This document shows positions 24,076 to 24,399 of a stretch of DNA of 24,399 nt, piece by piece. Below the pieces are notes generated by a model. It ran no database searches, had not been told where the DNA came from, and saw only the letters and a list, made by a program, of their open reading frames with translations. Position 1 is the stretch's first letter. Every line of letters begins with the position of its first letter. The DNA lies in assembly GCA_026770585.1 (NCBI GenBank), contig MU647041.1, positions 58,405 through 82,803 of the forward strand. The letters are read 5' to 3'. Both the position numbers and the translations under genes were made by a program. The DNA is from Baffinella frigidus (lineage: Eukaryota > Cryptophyceae > Cryptomonadales > Baffinellaceae).

Positions 24076-24399
24076 TAGATAGATAGGTAGGTAGGTAGGT
24101 AGGTAGGTAGATAGGTAGGTAGGTTGATAGATAGATGGATAGATAGATAGATAGAAAGGAAGAAATACATATATGCATATCTACATATAACCCCTAAACC
24201 CTAAACTCTGAACCCCGCTCACCAATGCTGAAGGGAAACCCATAAAGCACAGGCGGGGAAGCTTCGGAAGGAGCTGCTGGACAAGACGAGAGAGAGAGAG
24301 AAGAGAGAGAGAGAGAGCGAGAGAGAGAGAGAGAGTGAGAGAGAGAGAGAAGAGAGAGAGAGAGAGCGAGAGAGAGAGAGAGAGCGAGAGAGAGAGAGA
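33..24399 (+). CDS. Partial giant multi-exon gene: PDZ - coiled coil - C2 - coiled coil protein
   Basis: About 40 short exons on one strand join in a continuous frame with matching intron phases, including seven phase-1 or phase-2 junctions that restore sensible codons. Neither the start codon nor the stop codon lies in the window. Domain order: Pro/Ser-rich segment, PDZ (about residues 78-165), charged coiled coil, C2 (about 546-666), second coiled coil. PDZ domains bind C-terminal peptides and C2 domains usually bind membranes or proteins, so a peripheral membrane scaffold or tether is a reasonable inference; the true role is unknown. Introns make up about six sevenths of the locus and are packed with telomere-type heptamers and decayed exon copies. 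No second gene was recognised. Alternatives: some exons listed below may be skipped or swapped for near-copies, or the whole locus may be partly pseudogenised. Exon limits rest on splice motifs, frame and comparison between copies, not on transcripts. Confidence 0.82.
228..935 (+). repeat. Intron 1: CCCTAAA and CCCTACA arrays plus an exon-2 relic
   Basis: The intron opens with degenerate heptamers. It has a near-perfect CCCTAAA run at about 313-385, a non-repeat stretch at 515-600, and a CCCTACA-dominated array at about 805-900. At 772-800, right after an acceptor-like CCCGCAG, lies a truncated copy of the start of exon 2 ([10 protein letters not shown]). Confidence 0.8.
936..1031 (+). CDS. 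Exon 2: start of PDZ domain
   Basis: Encodes 32 residues from [14 protein letters not shown] to VGLSLFGNK. The acceptor is CGGCAG and the donor is AAG|GTCAAA, phase 0. The VGLSLFG stretch resembles the GLGF-type carboxylate-binding loop that opens PDZ domains. A fragment related to the exon end (GGGCAACAAG followed by GTGAGC) recurs in the intron at about 1072-1098. Confidence 0.72.
1032..1432 (+). repeat. Intron 2: heptamers plus relics of exons 2 and 3
   Basis: Contains mixed CCCTAAA-like heptamers (about 1115-1260), the exon-2 end relic at about 1072-1098, and a copy of the exon-3 start at 1338-1382 ([13 protein letters not shown]). The copy keeps its acceptor-like CACGCAG and then decays. 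Confidence 0.75.
1433..1504 (+). CDS. Exon 3: PDZ domain core
   Basis: Encodes [20 protein letters not shown] followed by EIVE. The LPGGPA...D.I pattern is typical of PDZ strands 3-4, where the usual form is PGGPA followed by GDxI. Phase 0 at both ends; acceptor CCGCAG, donor GAG|GTGCCC. Confidence 0.8.
1505..1745 (+). repeat. Intron 3: CCCTAAA array
   Basis: Degenerate heptamers, with a cleaner CCCTAAA run at about 1610-1690. The intron ends CCCCAACAG. Confidence 0.75.
1746..1826 (+). CDS. Exon 4: PDZ domain, VDG motif and helix
   Basis: Encodes [20 protein letters not shown] followed by NSTLRLK. This matches the PDZ pattern VDGxxV...(V/I)xxMLxGxxxSxxxLxV after strand 4. It joins exon 3 in frame as DEIVE-VDGV. 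Phase 0; acceptor CAACAG, donor AAG|GTCAAA. Confidence 0.82.
1827..2436 (+). repeat. Intron 4: two exon-4 relics, dispersed repeat, short direct repeat
   Basis: Two decayed copies of exon 4 are visible at about 2021-2087 ([13 protein letters not shown] with a frameshifted start) and about 2171-2212. A 77-bp repeat shared with intron 14 lies at 2279-2355. A 20-bp direct repeat (TACCCCTAAATGCTGAACGG) sits at 2255-2274 and 2409-2428. A short segment with CTTCTC.TGTATTACTCTCGAG at about 2094-2117 has relatives near 2548 and 13797. Confidence 0.72.
2279..2355. repeat. Dispersed 77-bp repeat, copy A
   Basis: Matches 8580-8656 over 77 bases with four differences, all transitions, by my alignment. 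It lies in intron 4 between the two members of the 20-bp direct repeat (2255-2274, 2409-2428). No coding sense is apparent. Confidence 0.88.
2437..2495 (+). CDS. Exon 5: end of PDZ domain
   Basis: Encodes [19 protein letters not shown] plus two bases of an Arg codon, ending ACG|GTCCAT in phase 2. Following LRLK of exon 4, it supplies the last PDZ strands (pattern LxVRRxxxGxxxxVxLxR). Two relics of its 3' end lie downstream in the intron. Confidence 0.75.
2496..3132 (+). repeat. Intron 5: exon-5 and exon-6 relics and a MITE-like element
   Basis: Relics of the exon-5 3' end lie at about 2605-2645 and 2724-2748. An inverted-repeat element occupies 2787-2912 (see its own entry). A copy of exon 6 lies at about 2945-2992, preceded by CGCAG and cut off in its last third. 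Heptamers are sparse here. Confidence 0.75.
2787..2912. mobile_element. MITE-like element with TTA target-site duplication
   Basis: The left end CTTGCGGAAACGAATAAA and the right end (reverse complement CTGCGGATACGAATAAA...TTTCTGGC) form imperfect inverted repeats of about 27-34 bp (2787-2820 and 2886-2912). The trinucleotide TTA flanks both ends (2784-2786, 2913-2915). A 3-bp TTA duplication is usual for PIF/Harbinger-type elements; family assignment is inference. The 126 bp are AT-rich compared with the surroundings and non-coding. Confidence 0.8.
3133..3188 (+). CDS. Exon 6: linker helix
   Basis: The first base completes the Arg codon from exon 5. The exon then reads [18 protein letters not shown] plus one base of a Gly codon, ending in phase 1 at ACG|GTAAAT. 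The phase match with both neighbours is strong support. The sequence is amphipathic helical, with no named domain. Confidence 0.78.
3189..3635 (+). repeat. Intron 6: heptamers plus two exon-6 end relics
   Basis: Degenerate heptamers (including a CACTAAACAC-type run at about 3215-3285) and two copies of the exon-6 3' end at about 3296-3322 and 3429-3446. In both, the donor-equivalent bases read GGC where the real exon has GGT, so they cannot act as GT donors. Bases 3495-3600 are non-repetitive. Confidence 0.72.
3636..3730 (+). CDS. Exon 7: linker before coiled coil
   Basis: Two leading bases complete a Gly codon; it then reads [20 protein letters not shown] and [11 protein letters not shown]. 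Phase 1 in, phase 0 out; acceptor CGCAG, donor CAG|GTAGAG. No domain recognised. Confidence 0.72.
3838..3900 (-). pseudogene. Inverted copy of intron 7/exon 8 junction
   Basis: Reverse-complemented, this stretch matches 4552-4613 (poly-C, CTCGACAG acceptor and the first 49 bases of exon 8) with three mismatches in 62 bases by my alignment. It carries the intron C-tract and acceptor, so it was copied from DNA, not from spliced mRNA. It ends in a G-run of about 16. Confidence 0.88.
4141..4190. repeat. Short AT-rich inverted repeat
   Basis: CTCTGTTTTATGG (4141-4153) is perfectly complementary to CCATAAAACAGAG (4178-4190), with a related CTCCATAAAATAGAG between them. It could form a small hairpin. 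Its origin is unknown; it may be a remnant of an inverted-repeat element. Confidence 0.6.
4565..4630 (+). CDS. Exon 8: charged helix
   Basis: Encodes [20 protein letters not shown] followed by TE. Phase 0; acceptor CGACAG, donor GAG|GTCGCC. It has three direct partial copies (about 4321-4372, 4704-4740, 4823-4860) and one inverted copy (3838-3900). Confidence 0.78.
4631..5026 (+). repeat. Intron 8: heptamers with two exon-8 end relics
   Basis: Relics of the exon-8 3' half (GAGTTC.AG.CGCT.TACACCGAG followed by GT) lie at about 4704-4740 and 4823-4860, in CCCTAAA/CCCCAAA heptamers. A minus-strand reading of this stretch gives a repetitive GFRVWGLGF-type frame that is only the repeat translated. 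Confidence 0.75.
5027..5077 (+). CDS. Exon 9: short helix
   Basis: Encodes [17 protein letters not shown]. Phase 0; acceptor AAGCAG, donor CAG|GTCCTA. It is followed by two tandem copies of its 3' end. Confidence 0.76.
5078..5859 (+). repeat. Intron 9: tandem exon-9 units, CT repeats, exon-10 start copies
   Basis: Bases 5078-5262 are two repeats of a roughly 90-bp unit (heptamer stretch plus the end of exon 9; copies end at 5173 and 5262). Next come C/T-rich repeats at 5268-5345 and a (CT)n run at about 5581-5613. Four copies of the exon-10 start follow, near 5425-5445, 5517-5545, 5655-5690 and 5733-5755. The two outer ones share the same downstream sequence (TATCAACAAAGGTGTGGGTG at about 5469-5488 and 5790-5809). 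Confidence 0.75.
5581..5613 (+). repeat. (CT)n microsatellite
   Basis: A nearly pure CT dinucleotide run inside intron 9, preceded by a short GT run. Open frames through it on either strand are repeat artefacts. Confidence 0.9.
5860..5946 (+). CDS. Exon 10: coiled coil
   Basis: Encodes [20 protein letters not shown] followed by DEASRYRQQ, rich in A/E/R with heptad-like spacing. Phase 0; acceptor AGTAG, donor CAG|GTGACG. The last 29 bases or so are repeated just downstream (about 5947-5978), giving a second possible donor. Confidence 0.82.
5947..6776 (+). repeat. Intron 10: five decayed copies of the exon-11 start
   Basis: Copies of the exon-11 start (GTGGACA.GAT.C..AC.CAGCTGGAC and variants) lie at about 6118-6165, 6213-6275, 6313-6390, 6422-6460 and 6577-6632, before the full exon at 6777. 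Lengths vary, and heptamers lie between most copies. The 6422 copy is followed by a short stretch in which CCCATATGCAT occurs twice (about 6459-6512). Confidence 0.82.
6777..6872 (+). CDS. Exon 11: coiled coil
   Basis: Encodes [20 protein letters not shown] followed by [12 protein letters not shown], a regular coiled-coil pattern. Phase 0; acceptor CGTAG, donor GAG|GTCCCG. It is the longest and last member of a six-copy series. The copy at 6313 also keeps the LEDVKGQL part, so it might once have been, or still be, an alternative exon. Confidence 0.82.
6873..7400 (+). repeat. Intron 11: CCCTCAA and CCCTAAA arrays, hairpin, exon-12 copy
   Basis: CCCTCAA heptamers at about 6955-6995 pass into CCCTAAA at about 7010-7065. 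C-tracts flank 7081-7145. A compact inverted repeat lies at 7188-7230. A copy of the exon-12 start (VEEERALH) lies at 7227-7260, followed by sequence with CCGCCCTATCCTGCCA repeated. Confidence 0.78.
7188..7230. repeat. Compact double inverted repeat over an acceptor copy
   Basis: GATCGCGCC (7188-7196) pairs with GGCGCGATC (7207-7215), and CCACCTGCAACA (7195-7206) pairs with TGTTGCAGGTGG (7219-7230). The right arm contains the TTGCAG|GTGG acceptor of the exon-12 copy, so the left arm is an inverted acceptor copy. The two possible stems overlap and exclude each other. Confidence 0.75.
7401..7472 (+). CDS. Exon 12: coiled-coil segment
   Basis: Encodes [20 protein letters not shown] followed by SDQE. 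Phase 0; acceptor GCGCAG, donor GAG|GTCAAC. The upstream copy at 7227 shares only the first eight residues. Confidence 0.78.
7473..7737 (+). repeat. Intron 12: CCCTCAA and CCCTAGA/CCCTAAA array
   Basis: A homogeneous CCCTCAA run (about 7505-7545) is followed by alternating CCCTAGACCCTAAA units (about 7555-7615). No exon relic is evident. Confidence 0.8.
7738..7836 (+). CDS. Exon 13: coiled coil
   Basis: Encodes [20 protein letters not shown] followed by [13 protein letters not shown]. Phase 0; acceptor ACGCAG, donor CAG|GTCCCT. A copy of the second half lies at 7966-8014. Confidence 0.85.
7837..8228 (+). repeat. Intron 13: exon-13 relic, no telomeric array
   Basis: GC-rich with almost no heptamers. 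Around the exon-13 second-half copy (7966-8014), CTCCCAGGGTTGGT occurs twice (about 7852 and 7945) along with similar text, showing a duplicated segment. After the copy the sequence runs straight into GCGCAG, the same six bases that open exon 14. Confidence 0.7.
8229..8288 (+). CDS. Exon 14: coiled-coil segment
   Basis: Encodes [20 protein letters not shown]. Phase 0; acceptor CGACAG, donor AAG|GTCACG. A partial copy (GGAA.C.GCGCGCCTCTC.AT) lies at about 8358-8398. Confidence 0.72.
8580..8656. repeat. Dispersed 77-bp repeat, copy B
   Basis: The second copy of the repeat at 2279-2355, in the same orientation, within intron 14. The flanks differ from copy A on both sides, so it moved or was copied as a unit and is not part of a long duplication. 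Confidence 0.88.
8701..8849. mobile_element. Foldback/MITE-like element with 15-bp perfect terminal inverted repeats
   Basis: AAGCTAACGCCAGCG (8701-8715) is complementary to 8835-8849. Inside, GCCTACGGTAGGA (8738-8750) pairs with 8813-8825, and the C-tract/G-tract next to it also pairs, so most of the 149 bp can fold back. No coding capacity and no clear target-site duplication. Confidence 0.78.
8884..8976 (+). CDS. Exon 15: coiled coil
   Basis: Encodes [20 protein letters not shown] followed by [11 protein letters not shown]. Phase 0; acceptor CGTAG, donor ACG|GTTCTG. The copy at 9107-9139 has a 1-nt difference in spacing before its ACG|GTATGT donor, so using that donor would shift the frame. 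Confidence 0.82.
8977..9324 (+). repeat. Intron 15: CCCTCTCT repeats and exon-15 end relic
   Basis: C/T-rich simple repeats (about 8983-9110 and 9140-9215) surround a copy of the exon-15 3' end at 9107-9139 ([10 protein letters not shown]). No telomeric heptamers. Confidence 0.8.
9325..9411 (+). CDS. Exon 16: coiled coil
   Basis: Encodes [20 protein letters not shown] followed by EMAASKDRQ. Phase 0; acceptor AGTAG, donor CAG|GTATCC. Confidence 0.84.
9412..9800 (+). repeat. Intron 16: CTCA tetramer arrays and exon-17 start copy
   Basis: Degenerate ACTC/CTCA repeats at about 9419-9545 and 9695-9725. A decayed copy of exon 17 lies at about 9641-9690 (GGCGGATCGATGAGGTGCCG, then CGATCGATGGTGGCCAAG). 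Confidence 0.8.
9801..9884 (+). CDS. Exon 17: coiled coil
   Basis: Encodes [20 protein letters not shown] followed by AIAQIKLQ. Phase 0; acceptor GGCAG, donor CAG|GTTACG. Three copies of its 3' end follow in the intron, so several equivalent donors exist. Confidence 0.82.
9885..10715 (+). repeat. Intron 17: exon-17 end copies, CCCTACA/CCCCAAA arrays, AT-rich patch, exon-18 copy
   Basis: Copies of the exon-17 end with the following intron bases (CTCAGATCAA.CT.CAGGTTGCG) lie at about 10041-10117, 10133-10155 and 10201-10250. Heptamer arrays run from 10330 to 10525, CCCTACA-type first and CCCCAAA-type later. A truncated copy of exon 18 covers 10527-10590, followed by an AT-rich patch (10591-10700). 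Confidence 0.8.
10716..10829 (+). CDS. Exon 18: coiled coil
   Basis: Encodes [20 protein letters not shown] followed by [18 protein letters not shown]. Phase 0; acceptor ACCAG, donor CTG|GTCTCC. The upstream copy (10527-10590) stops after the QTSE position. Confidence 0.85.
10830..11189 (+). other. Intron 18: mostly unique sequence
   Basis: Only a few heptamers (about 10913-10945). The words TGACAGTGTG and GCTGACAGTGTG recur at about 11019, 11038 and 11155, suggesting a small decayed tandem repeat. Nothing else recognised. Confidence 0.55.
11190..11261 (+). CDS. Exon 19: coiled coil leading into C2
   Basis: Encodes [20 protein letters not shown] followed by DVLE. Phase 0; donor GAG|GTTACG. 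Two in-frame acceptors are possible, GGCAG at 11189 and CGCAG at 11198; the second would drop ATQ. Confidence 0.78.
11262..11520 (+). other. Intron 19: poly-G tract
   Basis: Holds a G-run of about 25 bases (about 11358-11382) and a purine-rich GGGAGGAGG stretch (about 11445-11485). No heptamers and no clear exon relic. Confidence 0.7.
11521..11607 (+). CDS. Exon 20: start of C2 domain
   Basis: Encodes [20 protein letters not shown] followed by MLNLDHKYQ. It matches strands 1-3 of C2 domains (hydrophobic-V-x-x-A-x-x-L/I-P, then DPYVxVxL). The aspartate of the DPYV motif is kept (GDEVYV), but the loop-1 aspartate that usually follows the A-x-x-L-P part is absent. Phase 0; acceptor ACCAG, donor CAG|GTCATT. 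Two copies follow. Confidence 0.88.
11608..12464 (+). repeat. Intron 20: CCCGAAA array, exon-20 copies, exon-21 copies
   Basis: A very regular CCCGAAA array (about 11668-11785) has no stop codon in forward frames and gives spurious frames reading PETRNPKP. Copies of exon 20 lie at about 11801-11857 and 11964-12018. A G-strand TTTAGGG island lies at about 12041-12063 and a (GA)n run at 12227-12275. Pieces of exon 21 are at about 12195-12230, 12277-12320 and 12344-12378. Confidence 0.82.
12465..12579 (+). CDS. Exon 21: C2 domain middle; probable GC donor
   Basis: Encodes [20 protein letters not shown], then [18 protein letters not shown] plus one base of Gly. Fits C2 strands 3-6 (the usual form being KT...NPxWNExFxFxV...LxVxVxD). 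No GT donor fits the frame and alignment; CCAG|GCAACC fits a GC-AG intron and gives the phase 1 needed by exon 22. The VYAGQPGKSGE loop lacks the paired aspartates of calcium-binding loop 3. Confidence 0.78.
12580..12875 (+). repeat. Intron 21: heptamers, exon-21 end copy, (GA)n, exon-22 start copy
   Basis: A decayed copy of the exon-21 end lies at about 12665-12730 (CAACGCCGGCCAGCCAGG followed by CATC), a (GA)n run at about 12742-12773, and a copy of the exon-22 start at 12821-12837 after an acceptor-like CGTAG. Confidence 0.75.
12876..12997 (+). CDS. Exon 22: C2 domain, strand 7 and loop
   Basis: Two bases complete a Gly codon, then [20 protein letters not shown] and [20 protein letters not shown]. 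The [11 protein letters not shown] part matches C2 (usual form DDFIGxxxIxL) with aspartates replaced by SGE. Phase 1 in, phase 0 out; acceptor CCGCAG, donor CAG|GTCAAC. Confidence 0.86.
12998..13190 (+). repeat. Intron 22: degenerate heptamers
   Basis: CCCTAAA/CCCTACA/CCGAACC-type heptamers with no exon relic noticed. Ends CGGCGAGCAG. Confidence 0.7.
13191..13298 (+). CDS. Exon 23: last C2 strand and start of second coiled coil
   Basis: Encodes [20 protein letters not shown], then [16 protein letters not shown]. The first 13 residues fit the final C2 strand (GxVxLxL pattern); the rest is charged helix. Phase 0; acceptor GAGCAG, donor GAG|GTTCAA. Confidence 0.84.
13299..14235 (+). repeat. Intron 23: CCCGAAA, CCCGGAA and CCCCTAA arrays with exon-23 and exon-24 relics
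   Basis: CCCGAAA heptamers (13325-13500) are followed by a copy of the exon-23 end at 13511-13551, a pure CCCGGAA array (about 13617-13668) and a pure CCCCTAA array (about 14035-14105). Relics of the exon-24 start lie at 13723-13755 and 13964-13995, with a weaker one near 14110-14165. Bases 13787-13960 are non-telomeric, with a CTTCTTCTTCTTG run. Confidence 0.82.
14236..14316 (+). CDS. Exon 24: coiled coil
   Basis: Encodes [20 protein letters not shown] followed by QLEALHP. Phase 0; acceptor ACCAG. Two in-frame donors are possible: GAG|GTTGCG at 14277 (shorter) and CCG|GTGCAC at 14316. The longer form is preferred because the heptad pattern continues to LEALH. Confidence 0.78.
14512..14578 (+). 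CDS. Exon 25: coiled coil
   Basis: Encodes [20 protein letters not shown] followed by EC plus one base of Gly. Ends in phase 1 at GCG|GTAACT; acceptor CGGCAG. A copy of its end (CGGGTCCTCCTCGCTGAGTG) lies at about 14694-14714. Confidence 0.84.
14579..14948 (+). repeat. Intron 25: CCCTAAA array with exon-25 end copy
   Basis: CCCTACA/CCCTAAA heptamers run through almost the whole intron, broken by the exon-25 end copy at about 14694-14714. The first bases of the intron (CCGAGA.GCTCTACCCTA) are duplicated with that copy. Confidence 0.8.
14949..14998 (+). CDS. Exon 26: coiled coil
   Basis: Two bases complete Gly, then [16 protein letters not shown]. Phase 1 in, phase 0 out; acceptor AACCAG, donor TCG|GTCTAA. 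One of the shortest exons; the phase match with exon 25 supports it. Confidence 0.76.
14999..15882 (+). repeat. Intron 26: CCCTAAA array and three exon-27 copies
   Basis: A clean CCCTAAA run lies at about 15074-15130. Copies of the exon-27 start lie at 15331-15380, 15491-15541 and 15702-15752, each after an acceptor-like (C)AG or TAG and each diverging after the AAQKD/AVQKK position. Heptamers fill most of the gaps. Confidence 0.85.
15883..15951 (+). CDS. Exon 27: coiled coil; probable GC donor
   Basis: Encodes [20 protein letters not shown] followed by ERQ. No GT follows for a long way; CCAG|GCATTC fits a GC-AG donor and gives phase 0 into exon 28. Otherwise the frame would run on into a PKPETRN-type repeat reading. 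It is the last and most complete of four copies. Confidence 0.8.
15952..16464 (+). repeat. Intron 27: CCCGAAA and CCCGGAA arrays
   Basis: CCCGAAA-type heptamers (15985-16160, 16280-16375), a pure CCCGGAA run (about 16377-16430), then CCCTAAA up to the acceptor GAAGCAG. No exon relic noticed. Confidence 0.85.
16465..16512 (+). CDS. Exon 28: short coiled-coil segment
   Basis: Encodes [16 protein letters not shown]. Phase 0; acceptor AAGCAG, donor CAG|GTGCGT. Confidence 0.8.
16513..17108 (+). repeat. Intron 28: four copies of exon 29 in a higher-order repeat
   Basis: Copies of exon 29 (core GACGCGGAGACGATCCG..GGGCTGGCGGTCCTCGC) lie at about 16566-16600, 16706-16751, 16822-16856 and 16953-17003. 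Between them a longer unit recurs: GCCGTA.ACGCT/ACGGTAAGGTGTCCA.. CCCCTGGCAGG at about 16640-16700 and 16888-16935. A G-strand heptamer-like stretch lies at about 17018-17075. Confidence 0.8.
17109..17180 (+). CDS. Exon 29: coiled coil
   Basis: Encodes [20 protein letters not shown] followed by LATK. Phase 0; acceptor CTCAG, donor AAG|GTCTGC. It is the last and only complete member of a five-copy series. Confidence 0.84.
17181..17878 (+). other. Intron 29: largely unique, weak exon-30 relic
   Basis: Short duplications near the start (CTTCACTGGTC twice, 17192-17222; AGCCTGCTGCAG twice, about 17245-17300). Bases 17440-17560 are AT-richer and unidentified. A weak relic of exon 30 (GAAGCAGCTTGAGGAGGAGG) lies at about 17606-17630. 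Heptamers occur only at 17836-17875. Confidence 0.6.
17879..17989 (+). CDS. Exon 30: coiled coil
   Basis: Encodes [20 protein letters not shown], then [17 protein letters not shown]. Phase 0; acceptor CCCAG, donor GAG|GTTATG. Confidence 0.85.
17990..18690 (+). repeat. Intron 30: MITE-like element and GTGA repeats
   Basis: GGTTGACTGATG occurs twice (about 18022-18058). An inverted-repeat element covers 18171-18314. A degenerate GTGA/GTGAGTGC array runs from about 18316 to 18450. TGATGCCATCC-type words recur at 18550-18675. No telomeric heptamers. Confidence 0.72.
18171..18314. mobile_element. MITE-like element, family member 1
   Basis: The ends AATCTCGGGAAATG...GGTTGCGT and, reversed, AATCTCACTTCGGAACA...AGTTGCGT are imperfect inverted repeats of about 30-35 bp. 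Inside, TATGCTATCTTACG (18204-18217) and the reverse of TATGCTATTTTAGGCAT (18227-18244) also occur in the element at 22979-23120. Non-coding and AT-rich. Confidence 0.72.
18691..18789 (+). CDS. Exon 31: coiled coil
   Basis: Encodes [20 protein letters not shown], then [13 protein letters not shown]. Phase 0; acceptor GTGCAG, donor GAG|GTGTGC. A near-complete copy lies at 19023-19094. Confidence 0.86.
18790..19410 (+). repeat. Intron 31: exon-31 copies, no telomeric arrays
   Basis: Besides the near-complete copy at 19023-19094, fragments of the SEKDAH region lie at about 18965-18985 and 19145-19162. The donor-side bases GTGTGCTGCCTA / GTATGCTGCCTA / GTAATGCTGCCTA recur after the copies. Bases 19300-19365 are purine-rich (GAGAGAAAGAG). 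Confidence 0.75.
19023..19094 (+). CDS. Possible alternative or extra exon, near-copy of exon 31
   Basis: Encodes [20 protein letters not shown] followed by AHDE with an intact frame and a good GAG|GTAATG donor. Upstream, the copy has an in-frame TAG, so it needs the weak acceptor GCGGAG|GTG to stay open; that gives phase 0. It could be an added, mutually exclusive or dead exon. Not counted in the residue numbering. Confidence 0.45.
19411..19477 (+). CDS. Exon 33: coiled coil
   Basis: Encodes [20 protein letters not shown] followed by AA plus one base of an Asp codon. Ends in phase 1 at CTG|GTCTCC; acceptor GCACAG. A near copy lies at 19652-19709. Confidence 0.84.
19478..19999 (+). repeat. 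Intron 33: CT-rich repeats, exon-33 copy, exon-34 copy, CCCTCAA array
   Basis: CTCTCTTCC/CTTGCTTGC repeats flank a copy of exon 33 at 19652-19709 ([17 protein letters not shown], donor kept). A copy of the exon-34 start is at about 19848-19877. A CCCTCAA run lies at 19941-19977, just before exon 34. Confidence 0.8.
20000..20067 (+). CDS. Exon 34: coiled coil
   Basis: Two bases complete Asp, then [20 protein letters not shown] followed by EE. Phase 1 in, phase 0 out; acceptor AAGCAG, donor GAG|GTCTCA. A copy of its end (KRIEQLEE, donor kept) lies at about 20136-20161. Confidence 0.82.
20068..20696 (+). repeat. Intron 34: exon-34 and exon-35 relics and an inverted-repeat element
   Basis: An exon-34 end copy lies at about 20136-20161. 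Copies of the exon-35 start (GCGCAGGAGC...) lie at about 20409-20420 and 20551-20607. A TIR element covers 20454-20542. A short tract after an ATCCAG acceptor at about 20229 (GAGGAG|GTCCGC) might be a tiny exon or relic. No telomeric arrays. Confidence 0.7.
20454..20542. mobile_element. 89-bp inverted-repeat element with 18-bp perfect arms
   Basis: CTGGGGATACTACCCCGT (20454-20471) is perfectly complementary to 20525-20542. The interior holds a second small pair (GTGAC / GTCAC). It has no coding capacity and no clear flanking duplication. It may be a MITE or a structured RNA/DNA hairpin; I cannot tell which. Confidence 0.75.
20697..20789 (+). CDS. Exon 35: coiled coil
   Basis: Encodes [20 protein letters not shown] followed by [11 protein letters not shown]. 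Phase 0; acceptor GAGCAG, donor CAG|GTAAGG, the closest to the textbook donor in the window. A relic of its end (GACGATATCGTCAACAACC) lies at about 20919-20937. Confidence 0.86.
20790..21275 (+). repeat. Intron 35: exon-36 copy, short tandem repeat, few heptamers
   Basis: Heptamers at 20950-21045. A copy of exon 36 lies at about 21077-21127 ([15 protein letters not shown]) with a better acceptor (GGCCAG) than the downstream copy. GGACGCGCCCCGTACTAACT occurs twice (about 21136-21155, 21168-21187). A third GGGGCCAGGCT lies at 21230. Confidence 0.75.
21276..21333 (+). CDS. Exon 36: coiled coil
   Basis: Encodes [19 protein letters not shown] plus one base of Gly; ends in phase 1 at CGG|GTAAAC, fitting exon 37. 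The acceptor AAAAAG is weak and directly follows CCCTAAA repeats. The upstream copy at 21077 has a better acceptor but no good donor in the same phase. Confidence 0.75.
21334..21604 (+). repeat. Intron 36: CCCTAAA array
   Basis: Almost entirely CCCTAAA, CACTAAA and CCCCAAA heptamers, with no exon relic. One of the purest telomere-type introns in the window. Confidence 0.85.
21605..21648 (+). CDS. Exon 37: coiled coil, shortest exon
   Basis: Two bases complete Gly, then [14 protein letters not shown]. Phase 1 in, phase 0 out; acceptor GCACAG, donor CAG|GTTGCT. Confidence 0.78.
21649..22047 (+). repeat. Intron 37: heptamers and ACGTAAA-type repeat
   Basis: Heptamers at 21680-21705 and 21965-22035. 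A distinct CGTAAA/ACGTAAAGC repeat lies at about 21885-21940. GGTTCAGGGTGTGTACCAGG and GGTCAGGGTCAGGTG near 21760-21830 look like a decayed G-strand version. Confidence 0.65.
22048..22110 (+). CDS. Exon 38: coiled coil
   Basis: Encodes [20 protein letters not shown] followed by E. Phase 0; acceptor AATCAG, donor GAG|GTCCTT. Confidence 0.84.
22111..22498 (+). repeat. Intron 38: (TTCC)n and CCCGAAA-like heptamers
   Basis: A (CTTC)n run at about 22124-22182, a short G-strand GGTTTAGGGTTTAGG at 22247-22261, and a repeat of the donor region (GAGGTCCTTCC) at 22268. CCCGAAA/CCAGAAA heptamers run from 22380 to 22460. Confidence 0.72.
22499..22549 (+). CDS. Exon 39: coiled-coil segment; probable GC donor
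   Basis: Encodes [17 protein letters not shown]. The acceptor CTCAAG is weak and the donor would be GGAG|GCGAAC (GC-AG). The frame stays open beyond it, so read-through cannot be excluded from the sequence alone. Confidence 0.55.
22550..23212 (+). repeat. Intron 39: partial exon-41 copies, MITE-like element, heptamers
   Basis: A partial copy of the exon-41 start (IAKLKVELE) lies at 22685-22711, followed by GCGAATCCGAA, which matches the start of this intron and not exon 41. A second copy lies at about 23115-23150 (IAKLKTDLP, then GCGAAC). The MITE-like element covers 22979-23120. CCAGAAA heptamers lie at about 22882-22915. Confidence 0.65.
22979..23120. mobile_element. MITE-like element, family member 2
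   Basis: The left end AATTTCGGAACAAGACAGAA and the reverse of the right end (AATCTCATCTCGGAACATAC) are imperfect inverted repeats. TATGCTATTTTAGGCAT (23043-23059) and ATGCTATCTTACG (about 23066-23078) are shared with 18171-18314. Its right edge abuts a partial copy of the IAKLK exon start. Confidence 0.72.
23213..23296 (+). CDS. Exon 41: coiled coil
   Basis: Encodes [20 protein letters not shown] followed by RWAERSTK. Phase 0; acceptor GATCAG after a C/T tract, donor AAG|GTATTT. Confidence 0.82.
23297..23577 (+). other. Intron 41: unique and CT-rich sequence
   Basis: CTTTCTTTCTTT at the 5' end and a CT run at about 23531-23550. CATCTGCAGATGTCGCC and ACTGCAGATGTGTC (about 23385-23430) are a small duplication. 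No heptamers. Confidence 0.6.
23578..23685 (+). CDS. Exon 42: coiled coil; probable GC donor
   Basis: Encodes [20 protein letters not shown], then [16 protein letters not shown]. The favoured donor is AGGAG|GCACCA (GC-AG, phase 0). A GT donor is available only 46 bases on (TTCG|GTACTC), after a stretch that reads as repeat. Acceptor GGGTAG. Confidence 0.78.
23686..24252 (+). repeat. Intron 42: exon-42 copy, exon-43 copy, GATA repeats
   Basis: A copy of the exon-42 end lies at about 23787-23846. GAGTAAAATACTC (about 23906-23918) is a palindrome. A copy of the exon-43 start lies at 23957-23986 ([10 protein letters not shown] after CTAAGGCAG). A (GATA)n/(GACA)n/(GGTA)n tract fills about 24017-24155. 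Confidence 0.8.
24017..24155. repeat. (GATA)n / (GACA)n / (GGTA)n compound microsatellite
   Basis: Runs of GATA, GACA and GGTA tetramers pass into each other. Minus-strand YLSIYLS-type frames across it are repeat artefacts. Confidence 0.93.
24253..24285 (+). CDS. Exon 43 (partial): coiled coil, runs into (GA)n
   Basis: Encodes [11 protein letters not shown] from a clear CACAG acceptor. No donor is visible before the (GA)n repeat; the frame stays open to the end of the window and would read Arg-Glu repeats. Whether the exon ends near 24285 or includes the repeat cannot be decided here. Confidence 0.65.
24286..24399. repeat. (GA)n repeat to the window end
   Basis: GA dinucleotide repeat with interruptions (AAG, AGCG, AGTG) that recur with a longer period, showing a higher-order repeat. 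Truncated by the window edge. Confidence 0.92.

Noticed and set aside
23928-24178. Minus-strand frames rich in YLSIYLS, resembling membrane segments
   Set aside because: They are the GATA/GGTA tetramer repeat translated, with no gene-like composition.
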